Positions 1 through 7,524 of a stretch of 20,298 nucleotides of DNA are shown piece by piece. The notes beneath the pieces are model-generated. The model saw only the letters and a list, made by a program, of their open reading frames with translations. It had not been told where the DNA came from and made no database searches. The DNA lies in contig WLSJ01000015.1 of the NCBI GenBank assembly GCA_009705865.1, forward strand, positions 1-20,298. The letters are read 5' to 3'. The translations under genes and the position numbers were made by a program. The first letter of the stretch is position 1. Every line of letters begins with the position of its first letter. This stretch comes from Actinomycetota bacterium (GTDB taxonomy: Bacteria; Actinomycetota; Acidimicrobiia; Acidimicrobiales; Ilumatobacteraceae).

Positions 1-410
1 CAGTTGGCTATAACAATTCTTCGCAAGGCGATGCCTCTAGTGCGTACGTCAATAGTTCTTGCACTGTCCCCTACTTCAAAATGGATTCTGAAGCGCCACT
101 GCGCACGTGGACTGCTGCAAATAACATTCAAGGTGTAGCAATTGACTCTGGGCTCAATTCATACGAATCAGCCCGAACGAACTCGATCTACAAGGCCTAC
201 CAGCCATCCGGTGCCGCACTGTCTTGGACAACAAGTACCGTCTATTTCTGGGATAGCCATTGGGATCAAGCCACGGGAATAACCTCTTATACATGCGATC
301 TTTTGTCGGATGCAGGCAAAATTAATGGTGCTAAAAACTTCACGTTGTACGCGGCAGTCGAAGTGACGCGGCCTACGTACACCGCACCACTGACTCTTGT
401 CGCCAGATAA
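1..410 (+). CDS. C-terminal part of an unrecognised, probably exported protein (5' end outside window)
   Basis: The reading frame is open from base 3 with no stop until TAA at 408-410, so the gene starts left of the window. The first ATG at 81 is probably internal, because the same amino-acid style runs through it. The visible 136 residues are rich in Ser, Thr, Asn, Tyr and Trp and poor in Lys, which is typical of extracellular domains. There are two Cys (in NSSCTV and SYTCDLL) that could form a disulfide. I see no membrane segment or sorting motif at the C-terminus, which ends LTLVAR. I do not recognise a family; a surface or pilin-like protein is possible but unproven. No clear terminator follows before tRNA-Glu, which is encoded on the opposite strand 25 bp downstream. 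Confidence 0.6.
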   Translation, partial: VGYNNSSQGDASSAYVNSSCTVPYFKMDSEAPLRTWTAANNIQGVAIDSGLNSYESARTNSIYKAYQPSGAALSWTTSTVYFWDSHWDQATGITSYTCDLLSDAGKINGAKNFTLYAAVEVTRPTYTAPLTLVAR

Positions 411-435
411 CAATTTCGGCATAGCAAGAAGCAAT

Positions 436-511
436 TGGCAGCCCCAACGGGATTCGAACCCGTGCCGCCACCTTGAGAGGGTGGTGTCCTAGGCCACTAG
501 ACGATGGGGCC
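436..511 (-). tRNA. tRNA-Glu (anticodon CTC), CCA encoded
   Basis: On the minus strand this folds as a full cloverleaf. The acceptor arm GGCCCCA pairs with TGGGGCT (G1-U72 wobble, as seen in other actinobacterial tRNA-Glu genes). The anticodon stem CCACC/GGTGG encloses the loop CTCTCAA with anticodon CTC. The T arm is ACGGG-TTCGAAT-CCCGT. The discriminator is G and CCA is encoded at 438-436. It is the last element of a minus-strand run that begins with gltX and includes tRNA-Gln. Confidence 0.97.
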
Positions 512-524
512 AAGTAGCGGTCAA

Positions 525-530
525 ACTCTA
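525..530 (-). promoter_or_regulatory. possible -10 element for tRNA-Glu
   Basis: The hexamer TAGAGT on the minus strand ends 13 bp upstream of the tRNA 5' end and fits the actinobacterial TANNNT pattern. That would put transcription start about 6 nt before the tRNA. I see no good -35, and read-through from the acyl-CoA dehydrogenase gene is equally possible. Confidence 0.3.
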
Positions 531-561
531 CCGAGCAGGCAACCGTTTGGGAGCGGGAACC

Positions 562-1767
562 TTATTGGGGTTCACGGGGAAGGCCCAGAACGCGTTCACC
601 AAGAATGTTGTGTTGGATCTCGTCAGTGCCACCTGCAATTGATTGACCCGGGACCGACACGAGAACTTCAGCCACCATGCCAGCAGCTGGCGAGTCTGGA
701 CCCATCAACATTCCTTCTGCACCCGCAATGTGACCATGTGCGAGAGAAGCGAGGCGCGCAATGGAACTCATCGCCAATTTCCCAACAGAACCTTCTGCAC
801 CTGGTGGTTTACCGAGCTCACGTGCTGCTCGTGCACGATCTGCAGTCCAGCCACTAACTTTTTGCATTGTCAGAATTCGTGCAACTTCTTGACGCAACAC
901 TGCGTCTGACTTGAGATTGTTTTCAGTCAGCTGCGGAATTAACAGATCAACACGTCCGGCACGTTGTGGATACCACTTATACGTCTCCATGTATTCGGTG
1001 TATTCAATAATCGCTTCTTGCACGGCTCGACCACCAGTGTTGACCTTGGGTCGCGACACAATATTGCCGAAGCGGCGTTCGTGGGCAAGTGTGGCCAATG
1101 CAACGGTCCACCCTGCATTCATGTCACCGACAACAAAATCTTTTGGTATTCGTGCATCAGTCATAAATACTTCATTGAACGACGAGTGGTAATTCATTTG
1201 AGCTAATGGACGAACAAGAACCCCCTCTTGTTTCATCGGCAAGACAAAGTACGTAATACCGTGATGTTTTGACACTGACGAGTCTGTTCGTGCAAGCAAG
1301 ATGCCGTAGTCAGCGTGGTGGGCGCTGGTGTTCCATACTTTTTGCCCGTTGATGATCCATTCGTCGCCATCAAGAACAGCCTTGGAAGAAAGGCCGGCAA
1401 GATCAGACCCAGCGCCTGGTTCGCTAAACAGCTGACACCACGAATATTCACCCGTGAGTGTGGGTCGCAAGAACCGCAACTTCATGTCTGGTGAACCATG
1501 TTCAAGAATTGTGGGAGCAGCTAACGACATGCCCACACCAGTTGGTAATCCTGGTGCACCAACTGCGTTCAGCGCTAGCGACACAGTGCGTTCACTCCAT
1601 GCGGGCAAACCTTTGCCCATCCATTCAGTTGGCCAATGCGGAACTGCCCAACCAGAATCCACGAGACGTTCACGCCATTCACGTAGAGAAAGTTCTGGAT
1701 TCCAATTTTCAACCAACCATCTGGTGCATTGTTCGTGCACCGCTTCAGGCGTTGGCACGGTTGTCAT
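562..1767 (-). CDS. acyl-CoA dehydrogenase (FadE-type, 401 aa)
   Basis: A flavoprotein expected to oxidise an acyl-CoA thioester to the 2,3-enoyl-CoA and pass electrons to ETF; the substrate is unknown. The length is normal for the short ACAD form. The flavin/substrate segment CQLFSEPGAGSD is at about 111-122, and the C-terminal helix ends GGTDEIQHNILGERVLG. The MCAD-type catalytic Glu (YEGT) is Gly here, but Glu230 in LATLAHERRFG lies where isovaleryl- and long-chain ACADs carry their base, so the enzyme is probably active. ATG start at 1767, 9 bp after the crotonase stop, so the two are almost certainly co-transcribed and may act in sequence on one substrate. No strong Shine-Dalgarno is visible. 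Confidence 0.93.
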   Translation of the reverse strand: MTTVPTPEAVHEQCTRWLVENWNPELSLREWRERLVDSGWAVPHWPTEWMGKGLPAWSERTVSLALNAVGAPGLPTGVGMSLAAPTILEHGSPDMKLRFLRPTLTGEYSWCQLFSEPGAGSDLAGLSSKAVLDGDEWIINGQKVWNTSAHHADYGILLARTDSSVSKHHGITYFVLPMKQEGVLVRPLAQMNYHSSFNEVFMTDARIPKDFVVGDMNAGWTVALATLAHERRFGNIVSRPKVNTGGRAVQEAIIEYTEYMETYKWYPQRAGRVDLLIPQLTENNLKSDAVLRQEVARILTMQKVSGWTADRARAARELGKPPGAEGSVGKLAMSSIARLASLAHGHIAGAEGMLMGPDSPAAGMVAEVLVSVPGQSIAGGTDEIQHNILGERVLGLPREPQ

Positions 1768-1776
1768 TGGTATTAC

Positions 1777-2607
1777 TTAGAGACCAGACGGATCAATTGC
1801 CATGCCGAAACGCAACTTGTTATTGGCGTGTCCGAGATGTTGCAAAGAAAATGCAGCGCGAAATGCATTGTATTGCCCTTGAGCTTCCAGGGTTTGATTC
1901 ACGGATTCTTTGGCAAGCTTCAACGCAAAGCCCGGCTTAGTCGCAATCTTTGCAGCCATGGTCATAGTTGCTGCGTCGAGTTCGGACGCTGGCACCACTC
2001 TGTTGATCATTCCGGCATCCATTGCTTCTTGCGCGGTGAAGGTGTCACCGGTAAACAGCAACTCTTTAGCTTTGCGTGCACCAAATTCCCAGGGGTGCCC
2101 GAAATACTCAACACCATTGACTCCGAAGGCAACAACCGGATCAGAAAAGGTTGCATCGTCAGATGCGATGATGATGTCGGCAACCCACAGCAACATGAGT
2201 CCGCCAGCAATTGTCATTCCTTGTGCTGCCGCAATAACTGGCTTTGGAATATTGCGCCAGCGCCAACACATGTTGAAGTAGACCTCTTCCTCATGAGCCA
2301 TCATGCCTTCTTGACCTTCACCGGTGAATCCTGATTGAGGAAACACTTGTGGAAAATCAAGATGGTTAGAGCGGTCGCGTAGGTCATGGCCGGCAGAAAA
2401 ATGTTTTCCTTCGGCACGAAGAACAATGACCTTGACGTTGGAATCACGAGCCGCTGCGTCGTAACACGCATTCAGTTCATACGTCATCTGATTGTTTTGC
2501 GCATTGCGCTTGCTGTCACGATTCAGCGAAATGATGGCGATGCCTTGATCGCCTGGCTGATGAACACGGTATGAGACCGTTTCAAGGGAGTTGATATCAA
2601 CGTCCAT
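1777..2607 (-). CDS. enoyl-CoA hydratase/isomerase (crotonase) family protein, atypical active site
   Basis: A crotonase-fold protein of 276 aa. The oxyanion-hole segments are visible as KHFSAGHDL (about 68-76) and QGMTIAGGLML (about 129-139). An ungapped by-eye alignment to rat mitochondrial hydratase places Met138 and Val158 where the two catalytic glutamates (E144, E164) should be. A simple hydratase reaction is therefore doubtful; an isomerase, hydrolase or other CoA chemistry is possible. I chose ATG at 2607: the longer reading uses a TTG that lies inside tRNA-Gln. This ATG is one base beyond the tRNA's CCA end, leaving no room for its own leader. It is co-directional with the acyl-CoA dehydrogenase 9 bp downstream. 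Confidence 0.9.
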   Translation of the reverse strand: MDVDINSLETVSYRVHQPGDQGIAIISLNRDSKRNAQNNQMTYELNACYDAAARDSNVKVIVLRAEGKHFSAGHDLRDRSNHLDFPQVFPQSGFTGEGQEGMMAHEEEVYFNMCWRWRNIPKPVIAAAQGMTIAGGLMLLWVADIIIASDDATFSDPVVAFGVNGVEYFGHPWEFGARKAKELLFTGDTFTAQEAMDAGMINRVVPASELDAATMTMAAKIATKPGFALKLAKESVNQTLEAQGQYNAFRAAFSLQHLGHANNKLRFGMAIDPSGL

Positions 2608-2608
2608 G

Positions 2609-2683
2609 TGGTTGGGGAACAAGGACTCGAACCCTGAATAACAGTTCCAGAAACTGCTGTGTTGCCAATTACACCATTCCCCA
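2609..2683 (-). tRNA. tRNA-Gln (anticodon CTG), CCA encoded
   Basis: On the minus strand the acceptor TGGGGAA pairs with TTCCCCA. The anticodon stem GCAGT/ACTGT encloses TTCTGGA with anticodon CTG. The D arm contains TGTAATTGGCA, typical of bacterial tRNA-Gln, the T loop is TTCGAGT, and CCA is encoded at 2611-2609. The crotonase start codon follows after a single base. Confidence 0.97.
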
Positions 2684-2694
2684 GTGCGTGCACC

Positions 2695-2700
2695 AGTTTA
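2695..2700 (-). promoter_or_regulatory. possible -10 element for tRNA-Gln and downstream genes
   Basis: TAAACT on the minus strand lies 11 bp before the tRNA 5' end, in the 48-bp gap after the YdcF-like gene. It fits TANNNT and would start transcription a few bases before the tRNA. No convincing -35 was seen. Confidence 0.35.
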
Positions 2701-2731
2701 GCGGTCAGTCAGGACGACCACCACCGCCGCT

Positions 2732-3349
2732 TTATCCCGTGATGTCAAACAGGCGGCCAAATCCAATGATTCGACCAAAAGCAACGCCAGCAATCTCGCG
2801 CATTAGTTTCGATTTCTCTGATGAACCAGACAACACCCCGTCTGGCGAGGCCGACGCGTACGCCGTGAAGCCCAATTCTTCTAACGACAATTCGGCGCGT
2901 TGCACGTGCCATGAACTACTCACTACAACGACAGACCGAACATCTGCGTCGCGCAGTAGAGGAGCCAAGTTCTCTATTGACTCCCATGTTGAATGGCCGA
3001 CTGCTTCAACAATGATGCTCATTGCTGGCACACCCCTATCGGTCAACCAGCGACGCGAGGTTGCCCCTTCTGTAAATCGATCTCCGGCGCGCTTTCCTCC
3101 GGTCACCGCAATCAGTGGCGCCTGCTTGTTCTTCCACAGATCAAGTGCGTGTTGTAAACGAGATGCCAGAAGAGGTGACGGTACGCCATCGTATTGAGCT
3201 GCACCCATGACGACTATCGCATCTGATGTTGTGGTGCTGTGATGTGATCCGACCCACATCAGACTGGTTGCAACGAGAACGACATATGCAACTAGTGCCA
3301 CACATGTTGCAACTGCAATAACAAAAACTGAACGCACCACAGCGCGCAT
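2732..3349 (-). CDS. YdcF-like (DUF218 family) membrane-anchored protein
   Basis: A 205-aa protein with an N-terminal hydrophobic segment at about 8-32, likely one membrane anchor with the rest outside. It is followed by the DUF218 core: DAIVVMGAAQYDGVPSPLLA, VTGGKRAGD, a serine- and histidine-bearing VVSSSWHVQRAELSLEELG block, and conserved Asp/Glu residues. DUF218 proteins such as SanA, ElyC and YdcF are linked to envelope or peptidoglycan homeostasis and to binding nucleotide-like ligands, but the biochemistry is not settled. The ATG at 3349 follows the gltX stop by 8 bp, so it is probably in the gltX transcript. No strong Shine-Dalgarno is visible. Confidence 0.85.
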   Translation of the reverse strand: MRAVVRSVFVIAVATCVALVAYVVLVATSLMWVGSHHSTTTSDAIVVMGAAQYDGVPSPLLASRLQHALDLWKNKQAPLIAVTGGKRAGDRFTEGATSRRWLTDRGVPAMSIIVEAVGHSTWESIENLAPLLRDADVRSVVVVSSSWHVQRAELSLEELGFTAYASASPDGVLSGSSEKSKLMREIAGVAFGRIIGFGRLFDITG

Positions 3350-3357
3350 GTCAGCAA

Positions 3358-4764
3358 CTACCCCAGCCGTGCAATGCCGGCAGCGAGGCGACGAACTGTT
3401 TCCTCGCGACCAAGAATTTCAAGACTCTCAAACAGTGGTGGCCCCACTGTTCGCCCGGTTATTGCCACCCGAATTGGTGCCTGAGTTTTGCCTAGTTTTA
3501 AGCCGTGCGATTCTGTCCAAACTTCAAGAATGCCCTTCAAGCTGTCATGGTTCCATTCGACAGAAGGCATTGCGGCAGCAAAGTCGTTTAGAACTTCGCG
3601 AGCGAAGTCGGCGCTCATCGTCTTGTTCCATGCATCGTCATCTATTGTTGGGTTCTCCAGGAACAAGAAATCAACCATTCCGGGAATCTCTGACAACGTC
3701 ACAACACGGGTCTGCACCAGAGGTGCCGCTTTCTGGAAAACGTCAGCATCAAACCGATCAGTTGGCCACGCGTCAGTTGAGGCAAGCACAGGAGCGGCCG
3801 CTTCAATAAATGCGTCAAGTGTCATCGCGCGGATGTAGTCGCCATTAAATGATGCAAGTTTCTTGATGTCAAAGAACGCAGGCGAATGGTTGACATCTTC
3901 TAAACGAAACTCTTCGACCATCGAAGACCACGGGACAATTTCCGTGTCACCCGCTGGAGCCCACCCCAAAGTCATGAGGTAATTGATCATTGCATCAGGA
4001 AGGATTCCCTCTTCGCGATACTGCTCGAGCGCGACTTTGTCGCGACGCTTCGACAACTTCTTGCGTTGTTCATTAACAAGCACAGGAACATGGGCCCAAA
4101 TCGGCGGCGTTGCGCCCAAGGCTTCCCACAACATCTGCTGTTTCGGAGTATTCGGTAAATGCTCTTCAGCTCTCACCACATTTGTGATTCGCATCTCAAT
4201 GTCATCAACCACATTGGCCAATAAAAACATGGGGCTGCCATTGCTACGTAGCAAAACAAAATCTTCTATGGTTTCGTTTGCAAATTCGACTTCACCTCGA
4301 ACAAGGTCGGACACGATGGTTGCACCTTCAGGCACACGGAATCGCAATACGTGCCCTGGTCCGCCAGCAAGTCCACGGTCACGAGAGAAACCGTCGTATC
4401 CCTGTTTGCCAGAAACCTTTGCACGCTCTTGAATTTGGTCTGCGGTGAGATCGCACCAGTACGCCTTGCCAGCAGCGTGCAGTTTCATGGCAGCAGCAAT
4501 ATGCAGCTCTGCATTCTGCGACTGAAAGTATGGCCCTTCGAATCGTGGTGACTGTGAATCAATGCCTAGCCACGACAGAGCGTCAATAATGCCTTGTGTC
4601 CATTCAGGGCTATTGCGTGATTCGTCTGTGTCTTCTATTCGTAAAACAAATGTGCCACCAGTGCGTAATGCGAGCGCCCAGTTGTAGAGAGCGGTACGAG
4701 CTCCCCCAACATGGAAAAAACCAGTGGGTGACGGAGCGAAACGATAACGAGGAGAATCTGACAT
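3358..4764 (-). CDS. gltX: glutamyl-tRNA synthetase
   Basis: A class Ic aminoacyl-tRNA synthetase of 468 aa, the usual length. It opens with RFAPSPTGFFHVGGARTALY (HIGH-type motif HVGG at 18-21) and carries the KMSKS-type motif KLSKR at 236-240. LRIEDTD near 41-47 is typical of GluRS. The Cys-rich zinc site of E. coli GluRS is absent. It charges tRNA-Glu. In bacteria without GlnRS, which includes most actinobacteria, the enzyme also misacylates tRNA-Gln for GatCAB; both tRNAs lie downstream on the same strand. The ATG at 4764 has GAGGT a few bases upstream and a TAACCT hexamer 9 bp upstream that may be the -10. Confidence 0.97.
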   Translation of the reverse strand: MSDSPRYRFAPSPTGFFHVGGARTALYNWALALRTGGTFVLRIEDTDESRNSPEWTQGIIDALSWLGIDSQSPRFEGPYFQSQNAELHIAAAMKLHAAGKAYWCDLTADQIQERAKVSGKQGYDGFSRDRGLAGGPGHVLRFRVPEGATIVSDLVRGEVEFANETIEDFVLLRSNGSPMFLLANVVDDIEMRITNVVRAEEHLPNTPKQQMLWEALGATPPIWAHVPVLVNEQRKKLSKRRDKVALEQYREEGILPDAMINYLMTLGWAPAGDTEIVPWSSMVEEFRLEDVNHSPAFFDIKKLASFNGDYIRAMTLDAFIEAAAPVLASTDAWPTDRFDADVFQKAAPLVQTRVVTLSEIPGMVDFLFLENPTIDDDAWNKTMSADFAREVLNDFAAAMPSVEWNHDSLKGILEVWTESHGLKLGKTQAPIRVAITGRTVGPPLFESLEILGREETVRRLAAGIARLG

Positions 4765-4809
4765 GTGACCTCAAGGTTAGTGGCGCAGTGATTGAACGAC
4801 GGTAAACGG

Positions 4810-4815
4810 TAGTTT
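4810..4815 (+). promoter_or_regulatory. possible -10 element for a leaderless DUF2237 transcript
   Basis: TAGTTT ends 6 bp before the ATG at 4822 and no Shine-Dalgarno is present. This fits a leaderless actinobacterial promoter (TANNNT, with the start at the initiation codon). The only -35-like TTGAAC is too close, at 12 bp. Confidence 0.4.
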
Positions 4816-4821
4816 GAACAG

Positions 4822-5205
4822 ATGGATGGCTTTACAGAGACAGAACAACTCAACGTGCTCGGTGAACGCTTGCGGACGTGCTGCAACTCACCAGTAACTG
4901 GGTTTTACCGAACAGGCTGCTGTGAAGTCGGTGGTGACGATGTCGGAGTTCATGCGGTGTGCGCCATTATGACTGATGAGTTCCTTGAATTCTCCAAAGC
5001 TGCTGGCAATGACCTCTCAACCCCAATGCCCCAATACGGCTTCGCGGGCCTCAAGGCTGGTGACCAATGGTGTCTCTGTGCACCGCGTTGGCAAGAAGCC
5101 TTTGAAGAAGGCAAAGCCCCACAAGTAAAACTGCACTCAACACATATGGCAGCCACAGAATTTTGTGATGTTGAAGGGCTACGCGCCCACGCAATTGATC
5201 TCTAA
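4822..5205 (+). CDS. DUF2237 family protein
   Basis: A small soluble protein of 127 aa whose whole length matches what I recall of the DUF2237 family. Characteristic blocks are NVLGERLRTC, PVTGFYRTGCC, GVHAVCAIMTDEFLEFSKAAGNDLSTPMP and FAGLKAGDQWCLCAPRWQEA. It is rich in conserved Cys (CC at 20-21 and 33-34, and CLC in the WCLCAPRW block), suggesting metal binding or redox chemistry, though the function is unknown. It is divergent from gltX across a 57-bp gap, and its TAA overlaps the stop of the convergent acyl-CoA dehydrogenase by 4 bp. The start is supported by family similarity and the -10-like TAGTTT 6 bp upstream. Confidence 0.88.
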   Translation: MDGFTETEQLNVLGERLRTCCNSPVTGFYRTGCCEVGGDDVGVHAVCAIMTDEFLEFSKAAGNDLSTPMPQYGFAGLKAGDQWCLCAPRWQEAFEEGKAPQVKLHSTHMAATEFCDVEGLRAHAIDL

Positions 5206-6986
5206 CGCAATAAAGCGTCGTGGGTAAAGCCCATCAGCAAATCACCATCACCAGTGACAGAAGAGCTCAAACCATGCACAACCTGCAGTAACTGCTCACA
5301 GAAGAAACGTGCAGTATTGATTTTTGCTGCAATATCTTCTTGAGGCATTTCAGAGTGAACCGCAATGTGCGCTGACCGCGCCATGACATACCCACCAACC
5401 AGCGTTGATAACTGAGTGAGATACGGAGTTGCACCAGAAAGTACTGCCACTTGATCTGTGCTGTGTTCTTGTATCCATTGTGTGGTGGAGCGAACTGCTT
5501 TCAACGCAGACTGAAGTTCCTTTGCAATTGACACCAGTTCGGGATGCTTCACCAATTTGGCATCTAATTCTTCGATGACATCAAACAAGCCAGAAAGAAC
5601 TGCGCCGCCTTTTAATCCCATCTTGCGTCCCACAAGATCCATTGCTTGAATACCATTCGTGCCTTCATAGATGGTGGTGATTCGAGCATCGCGATAATGC
5701 TGGGCAACTCCGGTTTCTTCAATGAATCCCATACCACCATGAATTTGGATGGCGATTCCTGTGAGAGCAACGCCCATGTCAGTTCCCCACCCCTTGGATA
5801 GCGGAGTCAGCAGTGCTGCCAAATCTGCAGCTTTTTCACGTTCGATCGGATCAGGATGATGCGCAGAGATATCAATACATGCAGCGTTCCAATACAGCAG
5901 TCGGCGAAGTGCTTCAATAGTTGACTTCATCGTTACAAGCATTCGCTTGACATCTGGGTGATCAATAATTGCAGAACTTTCTCCGGCCGGAGCACCAGGT
6001 GCGCGCCCTTGGCGACGAACCACTGCGTAATCGAGTGCTTGTTGATACGCGCGCTCGGCAAGCGACAAGCCTTCGAGCCCAACTGACAACCGCGCCTGAT
6101 TCATCATGGTGAACATGTATTGCATGCCGTGATTTTCTTCGCCAATCAGGTAACCAATCGCACCTTCGTTGTCGCCATATGACAAAACACATGTAGGACT
6201 TGCTTTGATGCCAAGTTTGTGTTCGGTTGAAACACACGTGACATCATTTTTTGCACCAAGAGAACCGTCTGACTCAACAAGGAATTTGGGCACGATGAAA
6301 CACGAAATGCCTTTAGTTCCAGCTGGTGCATTCGGTGTGCGCGCAAGCACCAAGTGAATGATGTTGTCCGCCATGTCGTGCTCACCAAACGTGATGTAAA
6401 TCTTTGTGCCATAAATTCGGTACGACCCGTCATCTTGTGGCACAGCTTTCGTACGCACTGCACCAACATCACTACCCGCGTCAGGTTCAGTGAGGTTCAT
6501 TGTGCCGGTCCATTCCCCTGTGATCATTTTGGGGAGATATGTCATCTTTTGAATCTCATCGCCGTGATGGCGAATTGCGTCAATGGCACCTTGGGTCAAT
6601 AACGGAGCCATGCTGAGCGCCATGTTTGCCGAGTTCATCATTTCCTGAATGGCAATACCAACTACGAATGGAAATCCGCCGCCGCCAAAACCTTCTTCAA
6701 ATGAAACAGCTCCCCATCCGGCTTCAACATATGCGTGATACGCCTCAACAAAACCTTTCGGAGTAGACACTGTGCCGTCAGCATTGCGATACGAACCTTC
6801 AACATCGCCTGACTTATTCAGCGGTGCAAACTTCTCACCCATGAATCGTGCGGCTTCTGACAATAGGTCTGAGACCATTGCATGATCTGCGCCATCAAAA
6901 TACGAGTAGTCCATGATGGCCTGTAAGTCGACATACGAGTTGAGAACAAACTCAATATCTGCAAGTGGCGCCGAATACACGGTCAT
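5202..6986 (-). CDS. acyl-CoA dehydrogenase with C-terminal extension (594 aa)
   Basis: A large-form acyl-CoA dehydrogenase. The N-terminus MTVYSAPLADIEFVLN is typical of the roughly 600-aa FadE group. Flavin/substrate segment MNLTEPDAGSDVGAV is at about 163-177; GGMGFIEETGVAQHYRD leads to TIYEGTNGIQ with catalytic Glu441. About 140 further residues form the helical C-terminal domain of this group. It should oxidise an acyl-CoA and reduce ETF; chain-length preference cannot be read. ATG 6986 was chosen because it overlaps the upstream gene's TGA as ATGA and matches the family N-terminus; a start 9 codons earlier would overlap that gene more. It is last in the leuB-ilvE-cimA run. Confidence 0.94.
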   Translation of the reverse strand: MTVYSAPLADIEFVLNSYVDLQAIMDYSYFDGADHAMVSDLLSEAARFMGEKFAPLNKSGDVEGSYRNADGTVSTPKGFVEAYHAYVEAGWGAVSFEEGFGGGGFPFVVGIAIQEMMNSANMALSMAPLLTQGAIDAIRHHGDEIQKMTYLPKMITGEWTGTMNLTEPDAGSDVGAVRTKAVPQDDGSYRIYGTKIYITFGEHDMADNIIHLVLARTPNAPAGTKGISCFIVPKFLVESDGSLGAKNDVTCVSTEHKLGIKASPTCVLSYGDNEGAIGYLIGEENHGMQYMFTMMNQARLSVGLEGLSLAERAYQQALDYAVVRRQGRAPGAPAGESSAIIDHPDVKRMLVTMKSTIEALRRLLYWNAACIDISAHHPDPIEREKAADLAALLTPLSKGWGTDMGVALTGIAIQIHGGMGFIEETGVAQHYRDARITTIYEGTNGIQAMDLVGRKMGLKGGAVLSGLFDVIEELDAKLVKHPELVSIAKELQSALKAVRSTTQWIQEHSTDQVAVLSGATPYLTQLSTLVGGYVMARSAHIAVHSEMPQEDIAAKINTARFFCEQLLQVVHGLSSSVTGDGDLLMGFTHDALLR

Positions 6987-7513
6987 GCTGCAAACCCAGT
7001 CAGAGTGCGCCACTGAGTGGAGTACTGAGAAGCCACATCAGATGGAGACATTTTTAGGGTTGACAGCGGAACCATGTCGGCAATTGCACGACCTTCTTTG
7101 TAATGATGTGCAGCGTTGCCCACTCCGACAAACAATTCACGTCGCATTGCAACAAGGTCTGCGGGTGGCGCATCTGACAAATAGCCCCACATGCCGAGCG
7201 CAACATTTAAGTCATGCACGGTTGGTGCGCGACCAAACAACGATGCGCGTCGAAGTGCAATCAAAGAACAACCACGCAATGCGTCGTCCATGTCTTCGCC
7301 AGCAGACACGCGCACGCGACCACGCGCACGCTTTGCCAAACCAATGATGTATCCCTGGTCTGGGCCTTGATACCCGAGACGCTCACCTTCTGGTTGACGA
7401 CCTTGGATTTCACCAGGGCGACCAGGCGACCATGACTCAGGAACCGAATCAGGTGATTCGTAATAACGGACCGGCTCAACCGGAGGAACTGGAGAAAAGC
7501 GGGGAGCTGACAT
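6983..7513 (-). CDS. conserved-looking hypothetical protein between cimA and fadE
   Basis: A 176-aa protein I do not recognise. The first 50 residues are rich in Pro, Gly and Glu and are probably disordered. The rest looks like a helical globular domain with LAKRARGRVRVSAGEDMDDALRGC and an HHYKEGRAIADMVP segment near the end. No signal peptide, membrane segment or Cys cluster is visible. It starts 11 bp after the cimA stop and ends in an ATGA overlap with the acyl-CoA dehydrogenase gene, implying coupled translation and a possible accessory role for that enzyme. A TAGAGT hexamer 8 bp before the ATG could be a leaderless internal promoter. The reading frame is secure; the function is unknown. 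Confidence 0.75.
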   Translation of the reverse strand: MSAPRFSPVPPVEPVRYYESPDSVPESWSPGRPGEIQGRQPEGERLGYQGPDQGYIIGLAKRARGRVRVSAGEDMDDALRGCSLIALRRASLFGRAPTVHDLNVALGMWGYLSDAPPADLVAMRRELFVGVGNAAHHYKEGRAIADMVPLSTLKMSPSDVASQYSTQWRTLTGFAA

Positions 7514-7524
7514 GCACTAAAACT

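Noticed and set aside
2608..2622. TTG start for the crotonase inside tRNA-Gln
   Set aside because: It would require translating the tRNA acceptor arm; ATG 2607 is in frame and fits the family.
2688..3197. 169-codon plus-strand frame over the YdcF-like gene
   Set aside because: It is antisense to a recognisable DUF218 protein; its start lies near the tRNA-Gln region and its composition is Pro/Arg/Ser-rich.
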